Position numbers and translations under genes: made by a program. From Nocardia huaxiensis (GTDB lineage: Bacteria > Actinomycetota > Actinomycetes > Mycobacteriales > Mycobacteriaceae), in contig NZ_CP059399.1 of assembly GCF_013744875.1 (NCBI RefSeq), positions 1,364,001 through 1,428,000 of the forward strand: a stretch of DNA of 64,000 nt, read 5' to 3'. The notes under the pieces were generated by a model, which was given only the letters and a program-made list of their open reading frames with translations, searched no databases and was not told where the DNA came from. Shown piece after piece: positions 17,354-25,642 of the stretch; the stretch's first letter is position 1; each line of letters begins with the position of its first letter.

Positions 17354-17647
17354 GTGCACGCCTTCTTCTACGCCGTCCCGGTGATCATCTACTTCTTCGT
17401 CGGCGCGGCCGTGGTCTACGTGACCCTGCGCCGCACAGCCGAGGAGAGCCCGGCCACCCGTCGCGCCGAAATCTGGCGCGCCTACACGGTATTGCTCATG
17501 CCGGTCCTCGTCGGCCCGATCCTCATCGGCGGGATCTCCGGCGGCAATCTGCTGCGCTTCCTGGCCGCCGAAATCATTCTCGCCGCCGCGGTCCTGCTGG
17601 CCGCGGCGATCACCGTTCGCAAGGCTGTCCCGAGTCGAGACCGATAG
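17354..17647 (+). CDS. small membrane protein of unknown function
   Basis: This 97-residue protein has three hydrophobic segments at about residues 4-24 (FYAVPVIIYFFVGAAVVYV), 46-64 (LLMPVLVGPILIGGI) and 69-88 (LAAEIILAAAVLLAAAITV), with a short charged loop between the first and second. I do not recognise a family. GTG 17354 lies 25 bases after the truA stop and follows GAAGGAG about ten bases upstream, so it is probably in the truA transcript. Confidence 0.6.
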   Translation: MHAFFYAVPVIIYFFVGAAVVYVTLRRTAEESPATRRAEIWRAYTVLLMPVLVGPILIGGISGGNLLRFLAAEIILAAAVLLAAAITVRKAVPSRDR

Positions 17648-17693
17648 CGGCACACGGTATTCGGGACGTCCAACGAGACGGAGAGTGCGGGCG

Positions 17694-18752
17694 GTGAGCG
17701 CGCGGGAGGAAACCTGCCCGCCGGGCGAGCGTTCGAACGCGGAAGCGGTGCGGCAGCGGGGTGGCGGAGCTGCGTTCCAGGGGGTGCGGCAGTTGGAGGT
17801 GCGGGCGGGGGAGGGGCTGCGGGAGGCGGAGACCTTCGGCGCTTGGGAGGCCGCCATGGTGGAAACCTATTTCCCGCTGGCTGTTTCGCCGCTCGCGGAG
17901 GCGCCGACGCCTTCCTCGGGGTTTCACGGCAGCCTCGCGCACGGGCGATACGGCGCGGTGGACGTGACGGTGGTCGGGGCGACGCCGCAGCGGGTGCGGT
18001 TGACCGACAGCCTGATCGCCGCCGCGCCGGATGAATTTCTGCTCGCCAGCATCTGTACGCGGGGCCGCGGCCGCTTGCGGCTGGGGGATCGAGTCGCCGA
18101 GATCGGTCCCGGGGAGATGGTTTTCTTCCCCAGCAATCGAAAGCTGCACTGGGACTTCGGCGAGAGGTGGGAGAAGACCGTCCTGCAGGTACCGGTCGAC
18201 GTGCTGCGTGAGCGCAGCGGATGCACGCTCGATCAAGTGCGCACCGGTCTCACCCTGCCCCGGCAGGGTGCCATCGGTGTGGTGTCGCGCTTCTTCACCA
18301 ATCTGGCCGATCTGCAGCGCCACAAGCCGGACGAGGCTGCGCTACTGGCGAATTCGGCGCTGGATCTGCTGACGACCGCCGTGCGCCTGAGCGCGGGTGA
18401 AATCCTCACGGAGCGTTCCGCGCTCGCCTTCGCCCGGGAGCGGGTGCACGAGTTCATTCGCGCGCATTGCGCCGATCCGGGTCTCACCGTGGATCGAATC
18501 GCCGAGGGCTGCATGATGTCCCGGCGTTCGCTCTACCGTGTCTTCGACGAAATGGCCGACGGTCCGGGCACGCTGTTGCGCCGCTTGCGCATCGAACGCG
18601 CCGCCGGGCTGCTCGCGGAGTCCGCCCTCCCCATCGCAGTTGTCGCGACCGCGTCGGGTTTCAGCTCCGAAAGTCACTTCTACCGCGCGTTCCGACATGA
18701 AATGGGAACCACCCCAGCAGCTTTCCGCGCTCGGCCGGCACAGCCGGAATAG
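17694..18752 (+). CDS. AraC-family regulator, copy 1 of 4
   Basis: This regulator of about 352 residues has an N-terminal AraC_binding_2-type cupin-like domain and a C-terminal AraC HTH (last 100 residues: LTVDRIAEGCMMSRRSLYRVF and the second helix pair ending GFSSESHFYRAFRHEMG). The N-domain shares the pattern ETFGAWEAAMVETYFPL, then a YGAVDVTVVGATPQRV stretch, with copies 2 and 4. It is therefore one of four local paralogues. GTG 17694 has GGAG ten bases upstream; GTG 17685 is an alternative. The end is five bases from the convergent MBL hydrolase. Ligand and targets are unknown. Confidence 0.85.
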   Translation: MSAREETCPPGERSNAEAVRQRGGGAAFQGVRQLEVRAGEGLREAETFGAWEAAMVETYFPLAVSPLAEAPTPSSGFHGSLAHGRYGAVDVTVVGATPQRVRLTDSLIAAAPDEFLLASICTRGRGRLRLGDRVAEIGPGEMVFFPSNRKLHWDFGERWEKTVLQVPVDVLRERSGCTLDQVRTGLTLPRQGAIGVVSRFFTNLADLQRHKPDEAALLANSALDLLTTAVRLSAGEILTERSALAFARERVHEFIRAHCADPGLTVDRIAEGCMMSRRSLYRVFDEMADGPGTLLRRLRIERAAGLLAESALPIAVVATASGFSSESHFYRAFRHEMGTTPAAFRARPAQPE

Positions 18753-18757
18753 GCCGG

Positions 18758-19531
18758 TCACGGGTGCGCGAATTCGGCGAACGCCGCGGGATCGTGGGAG
18801 GAGATGATGGTGACCTCGTCGGCGTGCTCGCGGTGCAGGGTGCGCAGGCGGCGCAGGTTGGCCAGCCAGTCGAGGGGGCCGACGCCGGTGATGCCGTGGC
18901 TGTAGCCGCCGATCTTCGAACCGGGTTGTGTCGCATCGTATTCGGCGCGGAAGACGATGGTGTCGCCCGCGTGCAGCAGCCAGCCTGAGCCGGTGTCGAC
19001 GGCGACGCCGATGTGGCCGCGGCGGTGGCCGTAGAGCGGGATCGCGAGGATTTCCTCCGGCAGGCCGGACAGTTCGCGCACGGCGCGGAAGCCGAACCAG
19101 CGTTCACCGCCGGTCCACTCGTTGACCTCCCACTTCGGGCCGTGCGCGAGTTGCGGTTTGCGATAGGCGAAGCGCTCCACCAGGCCGGGTTTCAAGAGCG
19201 CCCGGTACTCGGGTCCGTGGATGTGCACTGTGGCCCAGGGGAAGTCGGCCAGCCCGCCGACATGGTCGTAGTCGAGGTGGGTGACGATGATGTGCCGCAC
19301 GTCCTCGGGCGCGTATCCGAGCGCCGCCACCTGCCGGATCGCGGTTTCGTTCTCGTCCAGTGCGAGCCCGAGCAGCCGGTACGTGGGACCGAGGACTTCG
19401 CCGGGCCGCCGCACGCAGTTCAGCCCGAAACCGGTGTCCACGAGGATCAATCCGCTCTCGGTCTCCAGCAGCAGGCAGTGATTGACCAACCCGCGCACCA
19501 TGGTGCCGCAGTTGAGGTGGTGGATCTTCAT
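18758..19531 (-). CDS. MBL-fold metallo-hydrolase with HxDxDH motif
   Basis: This 257-residue metallo-beta-lactamase-fold hydrolase resembles the N-acyl-homoserine-lactonase-like group. Metal-binding residues are visible: THLDYDHVGG near residue 84, a later GHRRGH motif, HAGD near 190 and SSHDP near the end. The first motif has Asp where most members have the second His (HxHxDH). ATG 19531 is preceded by GGGGG four bases upstream. It is divergent from AraC copy 2 across 237 bases, so that regulator may control it. A lactone or other ester substrate is possible; nothing in the sequence decides it. Confidence 0.82.
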   Translation of the reverse strand: MKIHHLNCGTMVRGLVNHCLLLETESGLILVDTGFGLNCVRRPGEVLGPTYRLLGLALDENETAIRQVAALGYAPEDVRHIIVTHLDYDHVGGLADFPWATVHIHGPEYRALLKPGLVERFAYRKPQLAHGPKWEVNEWTGGERWFGFRAVRELSGLPEEILAIPLYGHRRGHIGVAVDTGSGWLLHAGDTIVFRAEYDATQPGSKIGGYSHGITGVGPLDWLANLRRLRTLHREHADEVTIISSHDPAAFAEFAHP

Positions 19532-19768
19532 TGTTCCCCCAGGGCTTCTCCGATACCTGCCAGCCTAGTTGTCTGGGACGGGTGATTGTTCGGTTCTCGG
19601 CCAGAAGTGATTCGCGGATCCGCTGTGGACATCCGTCACGCAAGGCTCGGTACGTGGGTTCGGCGTGGGCCGCTCGAAGTCGATCTCTTCCTGGCGGACC
19701 TGCCGAAAGTTGGAAGATGTGAAGGGATTTCAGGGGTTCGCGGGTGCGCCGGGTGCGACAATCGGCCC

Positions 19769-20734
19769 ATGAGCGGCGGCTCCGAGCCCGCGGTGGTGGA
19801 GGTACGGTCCACGCCGGATGTTTCCGAAGAGGAAGCCTTCGAGCGGTGGGAGGCGGCGGTGGCGCAGGCCTATGTGCCCCTGACCGTCACGCCGGTGCGG
19901 TCGGGGGAGTTCCGGGCGCGGATCGTGCAATCGCGCTACGCGGATCTGGACGTGTCCACGGTGTCCGCGACGGGGCAGCGACTCATCCGGGCGCCCAGAA
20001 TGATTCACGAACCGGACGAACCGTATCTGTTCGCCAGTGTGACCACACACGGGCGCGGCTGGCTGTCGCAGGATGGGCGCGTAGGGGAAATGGCCGACGG
20101 CGGCATGATGCTGTACGTGAGCTCACGGCCGTTCACCGCGCATTTCGAGCAGTCCTGGGGTGTGGTGGCGGTGCAGGTGCCGCTCGCGCAGGTGGTGTGC
20201 GCGGCCGGGATTCCGCCCGATCGGCTGCCCACGGCGGTGCGGCTGCCGCCGGTCGGCGCGGCCGGTGTCGTCGGCCAATTCTTCTGCGGGCTGGCGCGTT
20301 TGCAGCACACCGATCCCGCGCAGGCGGCCGTGCTGGCCCGGCACGGCACCGGTCTGCTCGCCTCGGTGGTGCAGCTGGCGGCCGGGGAGATCCCCGACGA
20401 CGAGGCCGGGCAGGCGCTGACCAAGCAGCGGGCGCTCAGCTTCATCGAGCGCAACTACACCGATCCCGGCCTCACCGTGGAACGGGTGGCGAGCGCGTGC
20501 GCGGTATCCCGGCGAACCCTCTACCGCCTGTTCGAGCAGGGCGAGGACGGGGTGGCTTCGATGTTGCGGCGCATGCGAATCGAGCATGCGGTGGCCTTGA
20601 TCCGCACGGATCGGGTGCGGCCGCTGCTGTCCATCGCGCGCGCGTCCGGCTTCGTCTCCGAGCGTCAGTTCTATCGTGCGTTCAAACGGGAAACCGGCAT
20701 GACACCGGGTGAATTCCGGGTCAGATACGCCTGA
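19769..20734 (+). CDS. AraC-family regulator, copy 2 of 4
   Basis: This 321-residue protein has the AraC_binding_2-like domain (AFERWEAAVAQAYVPLTVTP, YADLDVSTVSATGQRLI) and an AraC HTH from about residue 220 (LTVERVASACAVSRRTLYRLF, RASGFVSERQFYRAFKRETG). ATG 19769 is chosen over the longer frame from 19586 because homology to the other three copies begins just after it. A GACAAT element six bases upstream makes a leaderless transcript possible. It is divergent from the MBL hydrolase and is followed by copy 3 after 202 bases. Confidence 0.85.
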   Translation: MSGGSEPAVVEVRSTPDVSEEEAFERWEAAVAQAYVPLTVTPVRSGEFRARIVQSRYADLDVSTVSATGQRLIRAPRMIHEPDEPYLFASVTTHGRGWLSQDGRVGEMADGGMMLYVSSRPFTAHFEQSWGVVAVQVPLAQVVCAAGIPPDRLPTAVRLPPVGAAGVVGQFFCGLARLQHTDPAQAAVLARHGTGLLASVVQLAAGEIPDDEAGQALTKQRALSFIERNYTDPGLTVERVASACAVSRRTLYRLFEQGEDGVASMLRRMRIEHAVALIRTDRVRPLLSIARASGFVSERQFYRAFKRETGMTPGEFRVRYA

Positions 20735-20936
20735 CTCGAATAGTCAGGTATCTGGCACCGGTGGGCAGTCACAGCCGGGTTATGGGTGTGAATACTGGGG
20801 TACGCCCGGTCGTTGCCCTGAGCCGCCGACGACCGGGCATGCGCCCACCCGGTCCGGATCCCCCTTCGCTGCGGGCGAAGCCGCAACACGAGCGAAAACT
20901 GTTTGCTGCACGGCGTCGTGGTGGGAAGATACCGGT

Positions 20937-21890
20937 GTGGATCATCCGGCTATGGCCGAGGTGGAGGTCTGCTCGTCATCGAACCTCTCGGCCCGGCAGG
21001 CCTTCGAACAGTGGGAGGCCGCGGTCGCCGACGCGGTGGTGCCCGCGCGGATAGAACCGCTGTGCAGCGGCCACTGGCACGGCAAGGTCAGCGTCACGCA
21101 GTTCGACCGCTTCAGCGTCTCGCGCATGCGGGCCAGTTCGCAGCGCGTGGTGCGCACCAAACGCATGGTCGAGCAATCCAGCGATGAGTTCCTGCTCGTG
21201 AACATGGTGCTGGACGGCACCAATTGGACCGAGCAGGGGCAGACGGCCACCACCCGCTGCGGTTCCATCGCCTTCTTCGACAGCGGATTGCCGCTGGAGA
21301 GCCGCACCACCGAGAATTCGGTCTCGGCCATCGTCCGCGCGCCGCTGCGGCTGGTGCTCGAGCATTCCGGGCTGAACCGCAACGAATTGCCCACCGCCAC
21401 CGCCATTCCCATCGACGGCGCGCTGGGCGTGGTCGCCGGGTTCTTCAAGGGATTGTCCGAATTGTCGCCGGGCGAGGCCGATCGCGCCGCCACCGTGCTC
21501 GGGTCGGAGGGCGCGAGCATGCTGGCGTCGGCGCTGCTGCTGGCGACCGGGAAAAGCTCACCGGCGCCATCGGATTCGCTTTACACCCGGCAGCAGGTGT
21601 TCGCGTTCATGCGGGCGCACTGCACCGACCCCAATCTCACCATCGAGGACATCGCGCACGCCTGTCTGATCTCCCGGCGCACGCTCTATCGCGCCTGTGA
21701 GGGCCACGGCGGGCCGGGCGGGCTGCTGCGCCGCATGCGGGTCGAGGTGGCTCGCAAACTCTTGCGTGCCGACCCCGCCCGCCCGCTCGCGGCCATTGCC
21801 GCGGCGTCCGGATTCGCCACCGACCGGCACTTCTACCGGGCATTTCGTGAGGAGACGGGCTTCACGCCCGGGCAGTTCCGCGGGCACTGA
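20937..21890 (+). CDS. AraC-family regulator, copy 3 of 4
   Basis: This 317-residue protein is the most divergent of the four local AraC copies. It keeps the N-terminal AFEQWEAAVADAVVPARIEP pattern and the HTH pair (LTIEDIAHACLISRRTLYRAC, AASGFATDRHFYRAFREETG). The sugar- or amide-binding part differs (TNWTEQGQTATT), which suggests another ligand. GTG 20937 follows GGGAAG eight bases upstream; ATG 20952 is also possible. It ends 168 bases before nitrilase-like gene 1. Confidence 0.83.
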   Translation: MDHPAMAEVEVCSSSNLSARQAFEQWEAAVADAVVPARIEPLCSGHWHGKVSVTQFDRFSVSRMRASSQRVVRTKRMVEQSSDEFLLVNMVLDGTNWTEQGQTATTRCGSIAFFDSGLPLESRTTENSVSAIVRAPLRLVLEHSGLNRNELPTATAIPIDGALGVVAGFFKGLSELSPGEADRAATVLGSEGASMLASALLLATGKSSPAPSDSLYTRQQVFAFMRAHCTDPNLTIEDIAHACLISRRTLYRACEGHGGPGGLLRRMRVEVARKLLRADPARPLAAIAAASGFATDRHFYRAFREETGFTPGQFRGH

Positions 21891-22018
21891 CCACCGGTCG
21901 TTCCAGGCGTCGGCTATCGGTCGTTTCGGACACCGATCGGCCCCCGGCGACCAGGCACTCCGGGTCCGTAGCTCGGCACGGTAGGTCGCTGTGAGCCGCT
22001 CCGCTTCGGCGAAGGGTG

Positions 22019-22039
22019 ATTGCACCGAAGTGGTGCGAT
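22019..22039 (+). promoter_or_regulatory. inverted repeat upstream of nitrilase-like gene 1
   Basis: ATTGCACC and GGTGCGAT form an inverted repeat with one mismatch and a five-base centre, about 20 bases before the GTG at 22059. It could be an operator. AraC proteins usually bind direct repeats, so the regulator is open. Confidence 0.3.
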
Positions 22040-22058
22040 CGCGCGTGAAGGAGTCGAG

Positions 22059-22913
22059 GTGCCGACGAATATTCGAGTGGCAGCCGTCCAGGCCGAACCG
22101 CGGTGGCTGGATCTGCGCGCCGGTGTCCAGCAGACCATCGACCTGATCGAGACGGCCGCCGCGGGCGGGGCGCAACTGGTGGCCTTTCCGGAGACCTTCC
22201 TGCCCGGCTATCCGTGGTGGCTGTGGCTGGACGAGGTGAGCTGGGGTCCGGGTTTCTTCGCCCGCTACCGGACGAACTCGATGACGGTGGGGCGCACCGA
22301 ATTCCGCCGCATCGCGGACGCGGCGCGGCGGCAGCGCATCCACGTGCTGCTGGGATTCAGTGAGCGGTGCGGCAGTTCGCTGTACCTGTCGCAATGCCTG
22401 ATCGACGATCGCGGCGTGCTGCTGGGTGTGCGGCGCAAACCCGAACTGACGCAACTGGAACGGAAGATCTTCTGCCCGGGCGAGCCCGGTGAGCCGCACG
22501 TGTTCCGTACCGGCCTCGGCCGCATCGGCGTGCAGGGCGGCTCCGAGCAACTGCATCTGCCGCCACGCCGCGAACTGGAACGCAGTGGGGCACAGGTGCA
22601 TATCGTCTCCTGGCCCGGTTTCATCGTCGCCCGCGATGTGGAATGGGGTGTGCGGGTGAACAATGCGGCCACGCTCTGGTACGCGGTGGTGGGGCAGCTG
22701 CACGTGGTGGCGGCCTGCTCGGTGATGGATGTGGCGGGCAGTGAGAGCCGGCGCGGGCCGGAACCGGTGAAACAGCTGGTGCGCGGACCGGGCGGGCACG
22801 CAAGGATTTTCGGCCCCGGCGGCCGGGAACTGGCCGCGCCGCTGGGCGGCCACGAGGAGGGGCTGATTTATGCGGATATCGAATTGGATTCCAGTGCCGA
22901 GTCGGCGGCGTGA
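22059..22913 (+). CDS. nitrilase-superfamily protein lacking the catalytic Cys (copy 1)
   Basis: This 284-residue protein is clearly of the nitrilase branch of the carbon-nitrogen hydrolase fold: IRVAAVQAEPRWLDL, then FPETFLPGYPWW with catalytic Glu45, and VRRKPELTQLERKIF with Lys127. At the place of the catalytic Cys (normally C-W-E) it reads GGSEQ, so the Cys is Gly161 and the Trp is Ser. It should therefore not perform normal nitrile or amide hydrolysis. GTG 22059 has AAGGAG five bases upstream. A scaffold, ligand-binding or sensory role next to AraC genes is inference. Confidence 0.85.
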   Translation: MPTNIRVAAVQAEPRWLDLRAGVQQTIDLIETAAAGGAQLVAFPETFLPGYPWWLWLDEVSWGPGFFARYRTNSMTVGRTEFRRIADAARRQRIHVLLGFSERCGSSLYLSQCLIDDRGVLLGVRRKPELTQLERKIFCPGEPGEPHVFRTGLGRIGVQGGSEQLHLPPRRELERSGAQVHIVSWPGFIVARDVEWGVRVNNAATLWYAVVGQLHVVAACSVMDVAGSESRRGPEPVKQLVRGPGGHARIFGPGGRELAAPLGGHEEGLIYADIELDSSAESAA

Positions 22914-23001
22914 GGGATCCTCCGCATTGGCCGTGCGGCCCGGTTTCTGACAAACTCGCCCATATTCGGCCGGGCAGTGGCCGTTCGTTGAGGGAAGCGG
23001 A

Positions 23002-23964
23002 GTGGAACGGTCAGAGTCCGTCGATCGGATCGAGGTGCGGTCCGGGCCGGAAACGCCCGAGTCGGAAGCTTTCGAGCGTTGGGAAGCGCAGGTGAGCGAT
23101 TCGTATGTGCCGCTTGCCGTTTCGCCAAAACCAAGCGGTCTTTTTCGTGGTCATATCGAACAGGCCCGATACGGTGACCTCGATCTGACGGTGATCGGAT
23201 CCACACCGCAGACGATCCAGCGCACCGATCGGCTCATCGCCCGCACCGAGGACGAGTACCTGCTCACCAGCATTCCCATTTCCGGCAGCGGCCGGCTGCA
23301 TCAGGACGGCCGCGTCGCCGACGTCACGCCGGGATCGCTGGTGTTCTACGACACTTCCCGGCCCTACCACTGGGAAATCGAGAACGAGTGGGAACAGGTC
23401 GTCCTGCAGGTGCCGCTGAGCCGGTTGCGTGAACGCTACGGGGTGGCGCGCCCGGATATTCCTACAGCGACTGCTTTTTCGGGTGACACGGCCCCCGGAA
23501 TCGTGGCGCAATTCTTCCGCGGCGTCGCCCGGCTGCAGAACACCGACCCGAGCGGGGCGGCGCTGCTCGCCGAACCGGGCATGGACCTGCTGGCCTCCGC
23601 GGTGATCGCGGCCTCCGGCGGCGTCCCGCGCGACCAGTCCGCCGACGCGCTGAACAGGCAACGGGTGCTGGCGTTCATGCGCAGCCACTGCGCCGACCCG
23701 GAACTCGGGGTGGATCGAATCGCCCAGGGCTGCCGAATGTCGCGGCGTACGCTTTACCGCGTATTCGGCGAACTCGAGGGCGGACCGGGAACGGTGCTGC
23801 GGCGCATGCGGATCGAACGCGCCTGCGACCTGTTGCGTAACGCGCCACAGTTGCCGCTCTCCGTCGTGGCGAAGGCCTCCGGGTTCCTGACGGAGCGTAG
23901 TTTCTACCGGGCATTCCGGCTCGAAATGGGCACCACGCCAGGCGCATTCCGCGCGTTGGCATGA
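23002..23964 (+). CDS. AraC-family regulator, copy 4 of 4
   Basis: This 320-residue regulator is closest to copy 1: AFERWEAQVSDSYVPLAVSP, YGDLDLTVIGSTPQTIQ, and the HTH region LGVDRIAQGCRMSRRTLYRVF with KASGFLTERSFYRAFRLEMG. GTG 23002 follows AGGGAAG six bases upstream. It lies between the two nitrilase-like genes, 88 bases after the first and 79 before the second. All face the same way, so they could be one transcript or could be controlled one by one. Confidence 0.87.
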   Translation: MERSESVDRIEVRSGPETPESEAFERWEAQVSDSYVPLAVSPKPSGLFRGHIEQARYGDLDLTVIGSTPQTIQRTDRLIARTEDEYLLTSIPISGSGRLHQDGRVADVTPGSLVFYDTSRPYHWEIENEWEQVVLQVPLSRLRERYGVARPDIPTATAFSGDTAPGIVAQFFRGVARLQNTDPSGAALLAEPGMDLLASAVIAASGGVPRDQSADALNRQRVLAFMRSHCADPELGVDRIAQGCRMSRRTLYRVFGELEGGPGTVLRRMRIERACDLLRNAPQLPLSVVAKASGFLTERSFYRAFRLEMGTTPGAFRALA

Positions 23965-24043
23965 TAAGTCGGCAAATCGGCACGTATGGGCACTGACTCA
24001 TCCGAAGAGATTCGCAAGCATCACGTTCCATGAGGAATGTCGG

Positions 24044-24937
24044 ATGAGGAAAACCGTGCGCGTCGCCGCCGTCCAAGCGGAACCGAAATGGTTGCGGCTG
24101 GCCGACGGAGTGGAACAGGCTGTCGAACTGATCGGTACGGCGGCTGCGTCGGGTGCTCGTCTGGTCGCATTCCCCGAGACGTTTCTACCCGGGTATCCCT
24201 GGTGGCGCTGGGTAGAATCCAATCAATGGAACGTCGAATATTCGGCTCGGTGTCGCGAGAATTCGATGACACGGGACGGGGCGGAAATGCGTGCGATCAC
24301 CGCCGCCGCGCACCGGTACGGAATCACCGTGGTACTCGGGTTCGGTGAGCTACAGGATCGCCGAATCTATATGGCGCAGGCCGTAATCGATGAATGGGGG
24401 CAGCTGGTCTCGGTGCGCCGCAAGGCCGGGCTGAACCCGGTGGAACGCAAGATATTCGCCTCCGGAACCCCGAATCTGCCCACCGTGCACCAGAGTTCGC
24501 TCGGCAAGCTGGGTGCGCTGTCCGGGCAGGAGAACCAGCGGCCGCTGCTCACCCGGGCGCTGCGCGCCGACGAGGAACAGATACACGTGGCGGCCTGGCC
24601 TGGAAACCCGGACGGCGACGCGCCGGCCGGGCCCGAATCCAGCGCCACCGCCAGCCGCATGTACGCCATGGAGACCGAGGCCTTCGTGCTCGCACCCTGC
24701 TCGGTGCTGAGTCCGGCGGCCTGGGGTGACAGACCTGGGGCGCGGCCCGTGCACAGCACCGGTCGCGCCCGCATCTTCGCCGCCGACGGCTCCGAGATCG
24801 TCACCCCGCTCGCGGAAGGCGCCGAGGGCATCCTCTACGCCGACCTCGACCTGGCCGCCGCCGCCTGCTACAGCTCCAACCCCGACGCCGGCCGGGGCCG
24901 GCGCGCCCGGCGCGGACCACTCAGCGCCGTCAGCTGA
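24044..24937 (+). CDS. nitrilase-superfamily protein lacking the catalytic Cys (copy 2)
   Basis: This 297-residue paralogue of the protein at 22059 has the same pattern: VRVAAVQAEPKWLRLADG, FPETFLPGYPWWRW with Glu45, and VRRKAGLNPVERKIF with Lys127. The nucleophile motif reads LSGQENQRPL, where nitrilases have L-x-C-W-E-N-x-x-P-L, so Cys is again Gly161 and Trp is Gln. The C-terminal strand YADLDL is intact and the gene has no stop or frameshift. Selection therefore seems to maintain it without the nucleophile. It ends 59 bases from the convergent csoR. Confidence 0.85.
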   Translation: MRKTVRVAAVQAEPKWLRLADGVEQAVELIGTAAASGARLVAFPETFLPGYPWWRWVESNQWNVEYSARCRENSMTRDGAEMRAITAAAHRYGITVVLGFGELQDRRIYMAQAVIDEWGQLVSVRRKAGLNPVERKIFASGTPNLPTVHQSSLGKLGALSGQENQRPLLTRALRADEEQIHVAAWPGNPDGDAPAGPESSATASRMYAMETEAFVLAPCSVLSPAAWGDRPGARPVHSTGRARIFAADGSEIVTPLAEGAEGILYADLDLAAAACYSSNPDAGRGRRARRGPLSAVS

Positions 24938-24996
24938 AACAGCAACCGCCGCAACCACTCACGACCCGCCGTGAGCGGCTGCCAACGGGAAACAAC

Positions 24997-25329
24997 TCAG
25001 GAACGCACCAGGCGCGCGATGGCGTCGGTGGCCTCCTTGATCTTCGCCTCGGCCTCCGGGCCACCCGCCACGGCCGCGTCCACCACGCAGTGGCTGATGT
25101 GATCCTCCAGCAGCCCCATGGCGACCGCCTGCAGCGCCTTCGTCATCGCCGACACCTGCGTCAGGATGTCGATGCAGTACTTCTCCTCCTCGACCATGCG
25201 CTGTAGCCCCCGCGCCTGGCCTTCGATCCGCCGCAGCCGCTTGAGATAGTCGTCCTTGGCGGTGATGTAGCCGTGCGCGCTGTGATCGTGGCAGCTCTGC
25301 TCATCGGTGGTGGTCTGCTCGTCGCTCAC
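24997..25329 (-). CDS. csoR: CsoR-type copper-sensing repressor
   Basis: This 110-residue all-helical repressor has the Cu(I) ligands of CsoR: Cys in EKYCIDIL, and His and Cys in the HISHCV motif. An RRIEGQARGLQRMVEE helix carries DNA-contacting basic residues. The N-terminus has an extra CHDHSAH stretch that may bind metal. GTG 25329 was used because the longer frame has no ribosome site. A CsoR-type operator lies about 41 bases upstream (25370-25384), so it is probably self-regulated. No copper ATPase or chaperone is adjacent, so its targets are elsewhere. Confidence 0.88.
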   Translation of the reverse strand: MSDEQTTTDEQSCHDHSAHGYITAKDDYLKRLRRIEGQARGLQRMVEEEKYCIDILTQVSAMTKALQAVAMGLLEDHISHCVVDAAVAGGPEAEAKIKEATDAIARLVRS

Positions 25330-25369
25330 GACCGTCCTCGCTCCCGGCCCTCCGGCCCTCAACCGTTGA

Positions 25370-25384
25370 TACCCCCCGAGGGTA
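25370..25384 (-). promoter_or_regulatory. CsoR operator
   Basis: TACCCCCCGAGGGTA is a near-palindrome that matches the known type of CsoR site (a TACCCC arm and a GGGTA arm). It lies in the promoter region of csoR on the minus strand and supports copper-relieved autorepression. Confidence 0.65.
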
Positions 25385-25438
25385 CATGGAGCGCGGCTGC
25401 GATGCCACCAGCGTGACGGTGCCAACTCTCGGGACCCT

Positions 25439-25456
25439 CAGGGGCTTCGCCCCCGA
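25439..25456 (+). repeat. dispersed hairpin repeat, copy
   Basis: The core CAGGGGCTTCGCCCCCGA is followed by ACCCCCAG. The same core is at 26478-26495 and, inverted, at 56709-56726. A looser relative with alternative hairpins lies at 25555-25576 (GGGTTTCA / TGAAACCC or AGGGGT / ACCCCT). Confidence 0.7.
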
Positions 25457-25642
25457 ACCCCCAGGCGCGAGAGAACTGGGCTGCTACCCGGTCTGCCTCC
25501 AGCGGGGAGCCTGGTGCGCCGCGAGCGGGCCGCGACCTACCCTTTCGCTCAGTGGGGTTTCAGGGGTGAAACCCCTGAGAGCTCCCGAGAGTTGGTTGGT
25601 CCCGGGGCTGGGTCACATGCACGGATGCGCAAGAATCGGGGC

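Larger units (their letters stand above)
25330..25642. promoter_or_regulatory. csoR-mtnP divergent intergenic region
   Basis: This gap of 313 bases holds the CsoR operator and two GC-rich hairpin elements (25439-25456 and 25555-25576). An AAGAAT element six bases before the mtnP ATG at 25643 could be the -10 of a leaderless transcript. I see no coding signal. Confidence 0.5.

Noticed and set aside
17354..25000. Search for transposase or integrase genes and attachment sites around the AraC island
   Set aside because: None seen; island status rests only on gene content and position.
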